Origin: Altericroceibacterium indicum
GTDB lineage: Bacteria > Pseudomonadota > Alphaproteobacteria > Sphingomonadales > Sphingomonadaceae
Assembly (NCBI RefSeq): GCF_009828105.1
Contig: NZ_WTYQ01000002.1
Span: 372,001-436,000, forward strand
Length of the DNA: 64,000 nucleotides
Direction of reading: 5' to 3'
Below the pieces are notes generated by a model. It saw only the letters and a program-made list of their open reading frames with translations, was not told where the DNA came from and ran no database searches. Each line of letters starts with the position of its first letter. Position 1 is the stretch's first letter. Below, piece after piece: positions 27,116 to 35,423 of this stretch. A program made the translations under genes and the position numbers.

Positions 27116-27655
27116 TTACTGGCCGGGAGCCGGTTGGCCACCCGGAGCACCACCACCTTGTTGAAGCTGCTGCATCATCTGCTGTTGCTGCATCATCTGC
27201 TGAATTTGAGCCTGGCTCATGAAATCAAGCAGCGTCACTTCAAAAGTGAGGTCGCTATTGGCCGGGATGGGGCCGCGATCCTGAGCACCGTAACCCTGAT
27301 CGGCAGGGATATGGACGCGGTACTTGCCGCCCTTCTGCATAGCTTTCAGAGCCGTGGAGAAGCCCGGAACCACACCGTTCACGGCGAGAGGTGCACGCTC
27401 ATTCTCATCAAACACGGTGCCGTCGGGCAATGTGCCGCGATAGCTCACCAAAGCCATATCCGTGTCGCTCGGTGAGACGCCCGTACCTTCTTCAATCACT
27501 TGCAAGGTCACGCCATTGGCAAGCTGCTGCACATGCGGAGCAACGGCATAAGCGATGCCAGCGGCAGCCAGAAGAACGATAGCAACGCCGATCCAGAGCT
27601 TCGTGAGCGAACCCTTCTTGATCGGTTGCAGCGGGACGCGGGTGATTTCCGTCAT
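27116..27655 (-). CDS. FKBP-type peptidyl-prolyl isomerase, membrane-anchored
   Basis: A 179-residue protein with one N-terminal membrane helix (LWIGVAIVLLAAAGIAYAV), so the domain should face the periplasm. The FKBP fold is seen in VSYRGTLPDGTVFDENERA, VVPGFSTALKAMQKGGKYRV and IPADQGYGAQDRGPIPANSD. A Q/M-rich tail (QIQQMMQQQQMMQQLQQ) and a Gly/Pro end follow and look disordered. It lies between rpsU and gatC on the same strand, about 100 bases from gatC. Confidence 0.92.
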   Translation of the reverse strand: MTEITRVPLQPIKKGSLTKLWIGVAIVLLAAAGIAYAVAPHVQQLANGVTLQVIEEGTGVSPSDTDMALVSYRGTLPDGTVFDENERAPLAVNGVVPGFSTALKAMQKGGKYRVHIPADQGYGAQDRGPIPANSDLTFEVTLLDFMSQAQIQQMMQQQQMMQQLQQGGGAPGGQPAPGQ

Positions 27656-27710
27656 AGCATTATCCTGAAAAACAAAAGGTCGGGCCTAAAAGCACTATAT
27701 ACAGGCCTGA

Positions 27711-27744
27711 AAAGCAAAAGGCGCGAGATTTCTCCCGCGCCCCT
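27711..27744 (-). terminator. Rho-independent terminator downstream of rpsU
   Basis: On the minus strand GGCGCGGGAGA pairs with TCTCGCGCC (one bulged G) and is followed by TTTTGCTTTT. It lies about 48 bases after the rpsU stop. Confidence 0.75.
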
Positions 27745-27791
27745 TTGGCCTAACCCGAGAACGGGTTCAAGCAAGTCTTGCGGTTAACGCC

Positions 27792-27998
27792 TTACTTGCC
27801 ACCATCACGTTCAACGCGCTTGCGCTCAAGCTTGCGAGCGCGGCGAACAGCAGCAGCCTTTTCACGGGCGCGCTTTTCGCTTGGCTTTTCGTAATGACGG
27901 CGCAGCTTCATTTCGCGATACACACCCTCACGCTGAAGCTTCTTTTTCAGCGCACGAAGAGCTTGTTCCACATTGTTATCGCGAACCATGATCTGCAT
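27792..27998 (-). CDS. rpsU: 30S ribosomal protein bS21
   Basis: A 68-residue basic protein with the usual beginning [20 protein letters not shown] and an R/K-rich end ([19 protein letters not shown]), longer than the E. coli protein in the manner of alphaproteobacteria. AGAGGTG lies 9 bases before the ATG. It is flanked by its own terminator and, upstream, by the terminator of a candidate small RNA, so it is probably transcribed from a promoter in the intervening 75 bases (TTGACC about 40 bases before the start). Confidence 0.96.
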   Translation of the reverse strand: MQIMVRDNNVEQALRALKKKLQREGVYREMKLRRHYEKPSEKRAREKAAAVRRARKLERKRVERDGGK

Positions 27999-28072
27999 AA
28001 ACTAAAACACCTCTGGAAATCCGGTCAAAGCAGCCCGCCACCGATGGGGGCTCTACCTTGTGAGAAACTAAC

Positions 28073-28118
28073 AAAAAAAGCGCCGAATCCGCATTAGGGA
28101 TCGGCTCCTAACCGGCGC
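28073..28118 (-). terminator. Strong terminator upstream of rpsU (3' end of the candidate small RNA)
   Basis: On the minus strand GCGCCG (28118-28113) pairs with CGGCGC (28085-28080), with an inner TTAGG/CCTAA stem, and is followed by seven T residues (28079-28073). No protein-coding gene on this strand ends here. Confidence 0.8.
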
Positions 28119-28307
28119 GCCTCTAAGCCAAAACAAAACTGTTGGCAAGACATTCCGATCAACACCCACAACCAAACGGTAAGCAGGCCTTCATCAATTG
28201 CACTCTATATGGGGGCTGAACCACTGCGATTCAAGCAGTAATAGAGCCACAAGCACCCCGTCCTGTCTCGCCGCAGGGCTTCCCACCGGGGCGTCGCACG
28301 TATAAGG
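28073..28307 (-). ncRNA. Candidate structured small RNA (or long rpsU leader) between crcB and rpsU
   Basis: The 319-base gap between rpsU and crcB holds, all on the minus strand, a good sigma-70-like promoter (28314-28341), a region with pairing arms (CTCTAT at 28203-28208 with ATAGAG at 28241-28246, enclosing ACTGC/GCAGT) and a strong terminator (28073-28118). That gives a transcript of roughly 235 bases with no start codon and reading frame of note. I do not recognise it as SRP RNA, tmRNA or a known riboswitch. It could be 6S-like or species-specific, or an attenuated rpsU leader. The ends are approximate. Confidence 0.5.
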
Positions 28308-28313
28308 GGCGGA

Positions 28314-28341
28314 ATTATGGCAACTCCTTCACCTTTGTCAG
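28314..28341 (-). promoter_or_regulatory. Sigma-70-like promoter facing away from crcB
   Basis: On the minus strand CTGACA (28341-28336) and CATAAT (28319-28314) are separated by 16 bases, each one mismatch from consensus. The -10 box overlaps the crcB start codon. It would drive the candidate small RNA and possibly rpsU. Confidence 0.55.
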
Positions 28342-28727
28342 CCTCCCTCTTCGTCGCTTGCGGCGGCGGGATCGGGGCCGTCACGCGCTATCAGCTCGGC
28401 CGTTTCATCACCCATACAATGGGCGTGCACGCTGTCACCACTTTCCCGTGGGCGACATTGGCCTGCAACGTTCTGGGCAGTATGCTTATGGGTCTTCTGA
28501 CTGGCTTTCTGGCCCGGCATGGCCATAGCAGCCAGGAAACGACGCGCCTGTTCATCGGAGTTGGCCTTCTGGGCGGCTTCACAACTTTTTCCTCTTTCAG
28601 CCTCGAAATGATGCTGATGGTGGAACGCGGGCAAAGCGCCATGGCTGTAACCTATGCAGGGGTTTCCCTGCTGGCTGGCCTCGCCGCTCTTTATATAGGC
28701 CTTATTGTAATGCGAGTGGCAGGATGA
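28317..28727 (+). CDS. crcB: Fluoride exporter CrcB/Fluc
   Basis: A 136-residue membrane channel that expels fluoride as a dual-topology dimer. Four hydrophobic segments are visible. The family signatures are GGGIGAVTRYQLGRF at the start, TLACNVLGSMLMGLL (the Asn of helix 2) and GGFTTFSSFSLEMMLM, which carries the phenylalanine box and the Na-binding turn. AAGGGGCGG precedes the ATG. I see no fluoride riboswitch before it. Its last 4 bases overlap the next gene. Confidence 0.94.
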   Translation: MATPSPLSASLFVACGGGIGAVTRYQLGRFITHTMGVHAVTTFPWATLACNVLGSMLMGLLTGFLARHGHSSQETTRLFIGVGLLGGFTTFSSFSLEMMLMVERGQSAMAVTYAGVSLLAGLAALYIGLIVMRVAG

Positions 28728-29950
28728 CTGATCAGGTACGCCAATTCACGGTTGCTGATGATGACCACGATATTCGTCTGGACCGCTGGTTCAAACGCCA
28801 TTTGCCCCAGATCGGCTTTGGCACGGTATCCAAATGGGCGCGGACGGGGCAGATTCGGGTTAATGGCAAGCGCGTCAAACCCGATGACCGGATCGAAAGC
28901 GGTCAGATCATCCGTGTACCACCGGGCGGAGATACACCTTCCAAACAGCGCGAGGTCATAGACCTGAGCCCTGAAGAACGGATTGAAGCGGAAGAAATGC
29001 TCATCCGTCAGACACGCTCCGCCATTATCATCAACAAGCCCCCGGGCCTTGCCACCCAAGGCGGCACCAAGACCACCAAACATGTCGATCGATTGCTCGA
29101 CGCTTATGCCGGGGCGGATGAACCACGCCCTCGCCTTGTTCACCGGCTCGACAAGGATACGTCTGGCGTCTTGCTGGTTGCCCGGTCAGCAGGCAGCGCG
29201 GCCTTTTTCTCCAAGCGGTTTTCCGGGCGGTCTGCCAAGAAGATCTATTGGGCGCTGGTGGTTGGCGTTCCCGATGTCACCAATGGCACTATCGAAGCAC
29301 CGCTGGCCAAGCAACCCGGAACGGGCGGCGAGAAGATGCATGTCGATATGGAAAATGGGCAACCCGCCAAAACCCTGTATCGTGTCGTCGAACGCGCAGG
29401 CAATGCCGCCTCATGGGTAGAATTACAGCCGATGACCGGCCGCACCCATCAGTTGCGTGTGCATATGGCCGCGATTGGCCACCCCATCGTGGGCGATGGC
29501 AAATATGGCGGGCCTGACTCCTTCCTCACAGGCACGATCAGCCGCAAGATGCACCTTCATGCCCGGCGCCTGATTATCGATGCACCTGATGGCACGACGC
29601 TGGACGTGACGGCAGAACTGCCTGAGCATTTCGCGGCTTCAATGGAACAGCTCGGTTTCGACACCGGCCTCAGCATGGCCGAACCGGAACAAGGCCCCCC
29701 GCCGATGGACAAGGCCACCAAGAAGCATGTCGCCAAGCAACATGCCAAGCAATACCGCAAGGAACGCCGGGGCGAACGCCGCAAGCGTGCTGATGGCACG
29801 CCGATTGATCGGTCCTCCGGTCGCAGCAAGCCTGAAGGCCCGCCCAAGAAGTCCGGACCCAAAAAGGGCAAGGGAAGCCCTGTGCCCAAAGCGCTTCTGA
29901 ATAAGAAAAAGCCTGTCCGCACGGCTGCTCCGAAGAAAGGCAAGCGCTAA
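28724..29950 (+). CDS. RluA-family rRNA pseudouridine synthase with a long basic tail
   Basis: A 408-residue enzyme: an S4 RNA-binding domain at the N-terminus (RLDRWFKRHLPQIGFGTVSK) and the catalytic core with HRLDKDTSGVLLVARS, the Asp being the nucleophile. The substrate-contact motif MTGRTHQLRVHMAAIGHPI follows. The RluC subgroup (23S positions 955/2504/2580) is likely by domain order but not certain. From about residue 325 a K/R-rich, low-complexity tail of about 80 residues follows (KKSGPKKGKGSPVP), presumably for RNA contact. It overlaps crcB by 4 bases and precedes a HAD gene by 3. Confidence 0.88.
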   Translation: MTDQVRQFTVADDDHDIRLDRWFKRHLPQIGFGTVSKWARTGQIRVNGKRVKPDDRIESGQIIRVPPGGDTPSKQREVIDLSPEERIEAEEMLIRQTRSAIIINKPPGLATQGGTKTTKHVDRLLDAYAGADEPRPRLVHRLDKDTSGVLLVARSAGSAAFFSKRFSGRSAKKIYWALVVGVPDVTNGTIEAPLAKQPGTGGEKMHVDMENGQPAKTLYRVVERAGNAASWVELQPMTGRTHQLRVHMAAIGHPIVGDGKYGGPDSFLTGTISRKMHLHARRLIIDAPDGTTLDVTAELPEHFAASMEQLGFDTGLSMAEPEQGPPPMDKATKKHVAKQHAKQYRKERRGERRKRADGTPIDRSSGRSKPEGPPKKSGPKKGKGSPVPKALLNKKKPVRTAAPKKGKR

Positions 29951-29953
29951 ATC

Positions 29954-30610
29954 ATGAGCATTCGCCTCGCCGTTTTTGATTGCGACGGGACTTTGGTGGA
30001 CGGGCAGGCCGCAGTTTGCACGGCGATGGAATGTGCCTTTGCAGAAAACGCCCTGCCCGCGCCTGACAGGCATGATGTTCGGCGGATTGTCGGCCTCAGC
30101 CTGCCGCAAGCCATCCGCTTGCTGGCCCCCTTTGCGGAAAGCGAAACACAGGCAAATATTGTTGAGGCCTATAAATCTGCCTTCCGGCAGGCGCGGTTGG
30201 AGGGCTCTTTACGCGAACCATTGTTCGACGGAATCGAAGCACTGTTGCGCGATCTTCATAAAACCGGTTGGGTACTGGGCGTGGCGACCGGCAAATCGGA
30301 TCGCGGCCTGAAGAGCTGCCTTGCGACCCATGGCCTCAGCGATCTTTTCACTACACTGCAAACGGCTGATCGCCACCCATCCAAACCCAACCCGGAAATG
30401 CTGGAAGCCGCCATGGCAGAAGGCTTTGCCCTCGCCCCTGATACAGTGATGGTCGGAGACACGGTGTATGACATCGAAATGGCCAAAGCGATTGGCGTGC
30501 GGGCCATTGGTGTATCTTGGGGTTATCATGAAGAAGCCGAGCTTCTTGCTGCCGGCGCTGTTGCCGTAGCCCAGAACGCAACCGAATTAGGAGAATTGAT
30601 CCGTGGCTGA
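29954..30610 (+). CDS. HAD-IA hydrolase, phosphoglycolate phosphatase-like
   Basis: A 218-residue phosphatase. Motif I is FDCDGTLVDGQ, motif II GVATGKSDRGL, motif III KPNPEMLEAAM and motif IV MVGDTVYDIEMAKAIG, all complete. A helical cap lies between motifs I and II, as in Gph/PGPase members. The substrate is inferred only by family: phosphoglycolate or another small phosphate ester. It starts 3 bases after the pseudouridine synthase gene and overlaps the next small gene by 8 bases. Confidence 0.88.
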   Translation: MSIRLAVFDCDGTLVDGQAAVCTAMECAFAENALPAPDRHDVRRIVGLSLPQAIRLLAPFAESETQANIVEAYKSAFRQARLEGSLREPLFDGIEALLRDLHKTGWVLGVATGKSDRGLKSCLATHGLSDLFTTLQTADRHPSKPNPEMLEAAMAEGFALAPDTVMVGDTVYDIEMAKAIGVRAIGVSWGYHEEAELLAAGAVAVAQNATELGELIRG

Positions 30611-30815
30611 TCCTGCCAAGGGCCGTTTTTTCATCATCGCATTGGTCCGGCTTGTGGGCATTGCCCTCATCCTCATCGCCCTGATGATTGATTACAAGGA
30701 AATCTCCGCTCCGATTGAAGTGGCCTATGTCCTGGCGGGTCTTGGCATTCTCGTCATGTTTGGCGGAACGCGCTATCTCGCTCGTAAATGGCGCAGTGGG
30801 GGCGGATGCCATTGA
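30603..30815 (+). CDS. Small two-helix membrane protein, unknown function
   Basis: A 70-residue protein starting with GTG at 30603, inside the end of the HAD gene. Two hydrophobic helices are visible (ALVRLVGIALILIALMI and VAYVLAGLGILVMFGGT), with a basic end (RYLARKWRSGGGCH). It overlaps the ATP12 gene by 10 bases. Its position in a tightly packed group suggests a real gene, conserved with its neighbours, but I cannot name a family. Confidence 0.7.
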   Translation: MADPAKGRFFIIALVRLVGIALILIALMIDYKEISAPIEVAYVLAGLGILVMFGGTRYLARKWRSGGGCH

Positions 30816-31510
30816 AACGTTTCTACAAAATTGTCGGTGTAACGCAGGTTGATAACGGCCATCAGGTCACGCTGGATGGGCGCGGTATAAAGACTTCAGC
30901 CGGTGCGGCACAGATTGTCCCTTCAGCCGAACTGGCACAGCACCTTGCCGCTGAATGGGACGCACAAGGCGAAAAGCTCGATCCTGCCACATTCATCCTG
31001 CGCGACCTTGCCGATTACGCTATCGACATCATCGGCCCTGAGCGGGACACGGTTATCGCCAAAATACTGACCTTCGGCGAAAGCGATACGCTTTGCTATC
31101 GCGGTGAACCCGATGATGCGCTGTTTGAACGGCAGGAAAAGCAATGGGAACCGCTTGTCACGCAGGCTGAACAGCGCCACCAAATCCGTTTTGAACGGAT
31201 CAGCGGCGTTATTCACCGCCCCCAGCCGATTAATAGCCTCAAGACCTTACGCGATGTGGTGGCCCAGCATGATGATTTCACGCTATCCGCCTTGCAGACC
31301 TGTTCTTCCATTGCAGCATCGCTGATCGTCGGCCTGGCAGCGCTGGAGGATGGCGCTGACGCCGAAGCCCTCTTCACCATTTCCAATCTGGAAGAAGACT
31401 GGCAGGCTGAATTATGGGGTTGGGAAGCTGAAGCGGCACAAACCCGCGCTGCACGGCTGAAGTCTTTCACCCAAGCGGCCGATTTCGCACGGCTCGTTCG
31501 GCAGGGCTGA
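30806..31510 (+). CDS. ATP12-family chaperone for F1-ATPase assembly
   Basis: A 234-residue protein resembling mitochondrial ATP12 and its alphaproteobacterial relatives, which bind free F1 alpha subunit. The N-terminal segment MPLKRFYKIVGV, the conserved YKIVxVTxxxxGHQVTLDG-type strand and the later region FTLSALQTCSSIAASLIVGL fit this family. The start at 30806 follows a G-rich ribosome site (AGTGGGGGCGG); a slightly longer frame starts at 30788. It is the last gene of the crcB cluster. Confidence 0.88.
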   Translation: MPLKRFYKIVGVTQVDNGHQVTLDGRGIKTSAGAAQIVPSAELAQHLAAEWDAQGEKLDPATFILRDLADYAIDIIGPERDTVIAKILTFGESDTLCYRGEPDDALFERQEKQWEPLVTQAEQRHQIRFERISGVIHRPQPINSLKTLRDVVAQHDDFTLSALQTCSSIAASLIVGLAALEDGADAEALFTISNLEEDWQAELWGWEAEAAQTRAARLKSFTQAADFARLVRQG

Positions 31511-31594
31511 AAACATACACCCTGTCTGTGTTCAGATGAGCAGGTGAGAGGCAGTTATATGCCCACAGCCTATGACCCGCCTGCCTGTATCGCC

Positions 31595-31625
31595 GCCCCC
31601 ACTGCGCTATTTGCAAAGTGGGGGC
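31595..31625. terminator. Perfect hairpin in the gap after the ATP12 gene
   Basis: GCCCCCACT (31595-31603) pairs with AGTGGGGGC (31617-31625) around a 13-base loop. No T tract follows on either strand, so it is either a factor-aided terminator for the convergent genes or another RNA element. Confidence 0.45.
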
Positions 31626-31642
31626 AGCCGATCATCCAATAA

Positions 31643-32230
31643 TCAGCCGACCCACTCTGCAACCTGATTGGCCACATCATTGGCAGCAGTGTTCAGGGCA
31701 GGGCCGACATGCTCCACATCGGCCTTGATTCCCGGTTGCACGCTTTCAAAACGGCGCGTCAGAATCTCGCCCTTCTTGTTCTGCAAGGTCGCATCAAAAC
31801 GCACAACAACGCTTTGTGTTGGGACATCAAAGCCCATTTCCAGCAATTGGCCAGAGAGACGCGTAGGCGCACCAGCCTGCAACTCTGCGTTACTGACAAC
31901 CAGACGATTGCCTTTTGCCTGAATCGTTTCTGACAATAACCGGGAGAACAGCGTCGTTGGATTATCAACCCAGAACGCATCCTTGAGATAAGCAAGGCTG
32001 GATGCATTCACTTGGACAGGCACACGATTCACATTGAGTTCCTGCGACGCAGTGATCCCCATAATGGCAATAGCCGCGCTCTTGGTGCCGATCGTCGACG
32101 CACCCGCCGGAGCGAGTTTTGCCGGGGTTAGCGTCAACAGGCTGTCCGGCGGATCTTTGCCAAAGCTGATGCAGCCAGCAAGCGCCAGCGCAGCCGAAGC
32201 CATTACGATCCCGCGAAAAACGGACTTCAT
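31643..32230 (-). CDS. ABC-transport auxiliary lipoprotein (PqiC/ABC_trans_aux type)
   Basis: A 195-residue lipoprotein with the signal MKSVFRGIVMASAALALAGC (Cys20). The mature part has the ABC_trans_aux pattern: VSNAELQAGAPTRLSGQLLE and VVRFDATLQNKKGEILTRRF. It should sit in the outer membrane and receive lipids from the MCE system encoded upstream. ATG at 32230 is preferred (AAGGA before it); ATG at 32248 and GTG at 32266 are also possible. It is the last gene of the mlaEFD cluster. Confidence 0.85.
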   Translation of the reverse strand: MKSVFRGIVMASAALALAGCISFGKDPPDSLLTLTPAKLAPAGASTIGTKSAAIAIMGITASQELNVNRVPVQVNASSLAYLKDAFWVDNPTTLFSRLLSETIQAKGNRLVVSNAELQAGAPTRLSGQLLEMGFDVPTQSVVVRFDATLQNKKGEILTRRFESVQPGIKADVEHVGPALNTAANDVANQVAEWVG

Positions 32231-32262
32231 GCCATCCTTGCCAGTCATGCCCCGAAAACCTC

Positions 32263-33201
32263 TCACTTCTTGTAATCCGGCAGCTTCGTCCCGCCAAGCA
32301 GCGAGCCAGCGCCCTGATTGTTGATCTTCTCAGTCACCTTGCGCAGCGCTTCGCTCGTTTCACGCAGATCGCGCAATGTGGCCTCTGCGGCAGGCAATGT
32401 CTGGCTATTGAATTGCTTGGCAGCCGGCGTGGTTTCATCCAGCGTTGCCCGAAGTGCATCAGATGTCTTGCGCGCGGAAGCCAGCGTCTTGCGCAATTCA
32501 TCAGCAACCGATGCACCGTCCTTATTGATCACGTCATTCGTTGTATTGAGTGTGGTTTCAAACGCAGCCAAGGTCTTGGTGGCTTGGTCCAGCGTCCCCT
32601 GCAATTCCGTCAGCGTATTTTTGATCTGTGGTGTCGCATCGGCCAACCCATCGCTAATTCGCGCTGTATTGGCGAGAATCTTCTGGATCGACGCCTGATT
32701 TTCGTCAGACAGAGTCTTGGTGAGCCGCTCAGTCAAAGTCGCCAGCCGTTCAAGCAACAATGGTGCACTGGCAAGAATTTCACCCAGACCACCCGGCTTT
32801 GTCGGGATGACCGGAACACCTTCTGGCCCCGGCTCCAAAATCGGCGGAGCGCCCTTTACGGCACCATCAAGCAGGATGGTCGAAACTCCGGTAAAGCTGC
32901 CCTGAATAGTAGCCGTAGTGCCTTGTACGATGGGAATCTCCCGCCGCACGCTGATGCGCACGCGGACATATTCAGGATCTTTCTCCCACAGATCAATATC
33001 TTTCACCTGACCTGCCGGAACGCCGGAAAATGTCACTTCCGAACCATTCGCTAAACCGCCAACCGATTGTGCGAAGAAGATGTCATATTCCTTGCGGTCC
33101 TGCGTGCCCAGCTGTGCAAGCCAGACGACAAACGCCGCCAGCCCTGCCAGCAGCACCAGCGTCACCGCGCCGACCCAGATATGGTTTGCCCGCGTTTCCA
33201 T
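32263..33201 (-). CDS. mlaD: MlaD-like MCE-domain lipid transporter subunit
   Basis: A 312-residue protein with an N-terminal membrane helix (VGAVTLVLLAGLAAFVVWLA) and an MCE domain from about residue 37 to 115 (YDIFFAQSVGGLANGSEVTF, GVSTILLDGAV). A long helical region follows (TLTERLTKTLSDENQ) and a Ser/Gly end. MCE rings in the periplasm carry phospholipids between the inner and outer membranes. It lies 18 bases after the ATPase gene. It is longer than E. coli MlaD because of the coiled-coil part. Confidence 0.9.
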   Translation of the reverse strand: METRANHIWVGAVTLVLLAGLAAFVVWLAQLGTQDRKEYDIFFAQSVGGLANGSEVTFSGVPAGQVKDIDLWEKDPEYVRVRISVRREIPIVQGTTATIQGSFTGVSTILLDGAVKGAPPILEPGPEGVPVIPTKPGGLGEILASAPLLLERLATLTERLTKTLSDENQASIQKILANTARISDGLADATPQIKNTLTELQGTLDQATKTLAAFETTLNTTNDVINKDGASVADELRKTLASARKTSDALRATLDETTPAAKQFNSQTLPAAEATLRDLRETSEALRKVTEKINNQGAGSLLGGTKLPDYKK

Positions 33202-33219
33202 TAGCTTGCCCTATGCCCT

Positions 33220-34227
33220 TTAGCTTGCATCATTGTCTATGGCCTTACTCTTTGCGGCCAGATCCTGCGCGCCATCATCTGTGTCAACGTCTGACATCGC
33301 TTCACGTTTCGCCCCGGATTGCGTTCCCGCTTCTGAGGCGTTGTTTTTGAGCTTGTGTTCGCTGCGATCATGACTTTCAGATGCAGCCCGGCTCCTGGGA
33401 CCGTTAAAATATTCCTGAATCCACGGATGATCGGTTTCCAGCAATTCCGGGATCGTGCCAACGGCGATAACTTTCTTATCAGCCAATACAGCCACACGAT
33501 CACAGATCGCATAAAGCGTATCAAGGTCGTGCGTGATGAGAAAGACCGTGAGGCCCAGAGTATCGGTCAACTCACGGGTCAGCTCGTCAAATTTGGCAGC
33601 CCCCACCGGATCAAGGCCAGCGGTCGGTTCATCCAGAAACAACAGGGCCGGATCAATGGCCAAAGCGCGAGCAAGGCCAGCGCGTTTTTTCATACCACCG
33701 GAGAGTTCCGCCGGATATTTGCTTGCTGCCTCTTCCGGCAGGCCGGACAGGACTACCTTGTAACGGGCAATTTCCTGGCGCAATTCCTCGGAAATTTCCG
33801 GATAGAATTGCTTGATCGGTACTTCGACATTCTCCCCCACGGTGAGGGTTGAGAACAGAGCGCCGCCCTGAAACAACACACCCCAACGCGAACGAACGCC
33901 GATTTCTTCGTCCGGTTCAGCCTCGGTGATCGAGCGGCCAAATACCTTGATTGTCCCTGCATCAGGAATTTGCAGCCCGATGATGGAGCGCATCAGCACC
34001 GATTTGCCGGTACCAGACCCGCCCACGACACCCAGAATTTCGCCTCGCTTTACTTTCAGCGAAAGGTCTTCATGCACATTTTGTGAGCCGAAACTGTTGC
34101 GCAATCCTTCGATCACGATCGGATAATCGCTGTCAAAATCGGTTGCGCCTTCAATCAGGGTCTCATCATGAACCTGTTGCTCAATCTCTTCGCGCAGCGT
34201 GTCGTCAGTGTGAGTCTCGTCCATCAT
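33220..34227 (-). CDS. mlaF: MlaF-like ABC transporter ATP-binding protein
   Basis: A 335-residue ATPase of the MCE lipid transporter. Walker A is VVGGSGTGKSVLMRSI, the signature is YPAELSGGMKKRAGLARALA (the Mla-type version), and Walker B is LLFLDEPTAGLDPVGAAKFD. There is an acidic N-terminal extension of about 40 residues and a C-terminal extension of about 60 residues rich in charged and small residues. The start ATG at 34227 overlaps the mlaE stop by 4 bases. Confidence 0.92.
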   Translation of the reverse strand: MMDETHTDDTLREEIEQQVHDETLIEGATDFDSDYPIVIEGLRNSFGSQNVHEDLSLKVKRGEILGVVGGSGTGKSVLMRSIIGLQIPDAGTIKVFGRSITEAEPDEEIGVRSRWGVLFQGGALFSTLTVGENVEVPIKQFYPEISEELRQEIARYKVVLSGLPEEAASKYPAELSGGMKKRAGLARALAIDPALLFLDEPTAGLDPVGAAKFDELTRELTDTLGLTVFLITHDLDTLYAICDRVAVLADKKVIAVGTIPELLETDHPWIQEYFNGPRSRAASESHDRSEHKLKNNASEAGTQSGAKREAMSDVDTDDGAQDLAAKSKAIDNDAS

Positions 34228-35336
34228 GCCCAACCAATCTCACTGAAGAACACGGCGAAGAAGGCATCGAGCACGATAACCATAAAGATCCCCAGCACCA
34301 CCGCCTGGGTTGTTCTCAGCCCCACCTGTTCTGCATCGCCCTTCACCTGCATCCCCTGATAACAGCCGGAAAGAGCAACAATCAGGCCAAAAACAGGCGC
34401 TTTGATAAGGCCGACCCACAAATCATATGTCGGCACAACTTCCTGAATGCGGGACAGGAAGGTGAGGAACGGAATATCCAGCGTCAGATCAGCTACAAAC
34501 GCGCCGCCGACAATCGCCACCATGCATGAAAAGAATCCGAGCAACGGCATCATCAGAACCGCTGCCAGAACCCGCGGGATAATCAGCGCCTCCATCGGGG
34601 AAACGCCAATAGTCCGCATCGCGTCCACCTCTTCAGTGAGCTTCATCGTGCCAAGCTGCGCGGCGAAGGCAGAACCAGAGCGGCCAGCCACCATGATCGC
34701 GGTCATCAAAACACCCAATTCGCGCAAGGCCAGCCGACCGGTGAGATTGATGGTGTAAATCTCGGCACCGAACTGCTTGAGCTGCGCGGCGCCCTGCTGG
34801 GCAATCACGATGCCGATCAGAAAGCTCATCAGCCCGATAATGCCGAGCGAAGACACGCCAACCACTTCCAACTGGCGCACCAAGGCTTTGAAGCGAAAAC
34901 GCGAAGGGTGGCGAATCAAAGTGCCGAAGGACGATATGATCGCCCCCAGGAAGCCAACAACCGAAGTAACCCCCCAGCCAAGATCGACGACCTTATCGCC
35001 CACTTCCGCCGGCACGCGCTCCAGCGCTCTTAACCGGGGCGGTGCGAGAGGTGCAGTGCTAGCGCTTTCTTCCACTGCAGCAATAAGCCGCTTCGCCTGA
35101 TCGCTGGCGTTGATGATTTCGGCATCTTTATCGCGCGCGAAGCGCATAATCACCCAGGCACCAACCGTATCGATCGAATCTACCTGAGCCAGATCAACGC
35201 TTTGCACAGAATCATCATAGTCGCGCAGCTTGCGGTCAACCACCGCAATGCTCGCAATAGTAAGGGGGCCTTGCAGCGTAACGCAGTTACGACCGCCCCC
35301 CTCTTCGACAGTAAAATCAGCCCATTCACGCATCAT
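34224..35336 (-). CDS. mlaE: MlaE-like permease with an N-terminal STAS-type (MlaB-like) domain
   Basis: A 370-residue membrane protein. About 100 N-terminal residues look like a STAS domain (VTLQGPLTIASIAVVDRKLR, VDLAQVDSIDTVGAWVIMRF), the MlaB role in E. coli being given by a separate protein. The MlaE core follows with VGVSSLGIIGLMSFLIGIV, TAIMVAGRSGSAFAAQLGTM and LTEEVDAMRTIGVSPMEAL, typical family signatures. It is the first gene of the mlaE-mlaF-mlaD-lipoprotein cluster and is divergent from valS, 87 bases away. Confidence 0.9.
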   Translation of the reverse strand: MMREWADFTVEEGGGRNCVTLQGPLTIASIAVVDRKLRDYDDSVQSVDLAQVDSIDTVGAWVIMRFARDKDAEIINASDQAKRLIAAVEESASTAPLAPPRLRALERVPAEVGDKVVDLGWGVTSVVGFLGAIISSFGTLIRHPSRFRFKALVRQLEVVGVSSLGIIGLMSFLIGIVIAQQGAAQLKQFGAEIYTINLTGRLALRELGVLMTAIMVAGRSGSAFAAQLGTMKLTEEVDAMRTIGVSPMEALIIPRVLAAVLMMPLLGFFSCMVAIVGGAFVADLTLDIPFLTFLSRIQEVVPTYDLWVGLIKAPVFGLIVALSGCYQGMQVKGDAEQVGLRTTQAVVLGIFMVIVLDAFFAVFFSEIGWA

Positions 35337-35423
35337 TACGTGCTATGATCTGAAATTGAGGCATCCACAAGGCAAACAACGAGTTGCCCTAAGCCAGTCG
35401 CGCTGGCAAAGGCTTTGGCCATT

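Noticed and set aside
28123-28316. Fluoride riboswitch before crcB
   Set aside because: The gap before the fluoride exporter was checked for the conserved fluoride aptamer core (GGCGATGG...). None is present, and the structured elements found there face the opposite strand.
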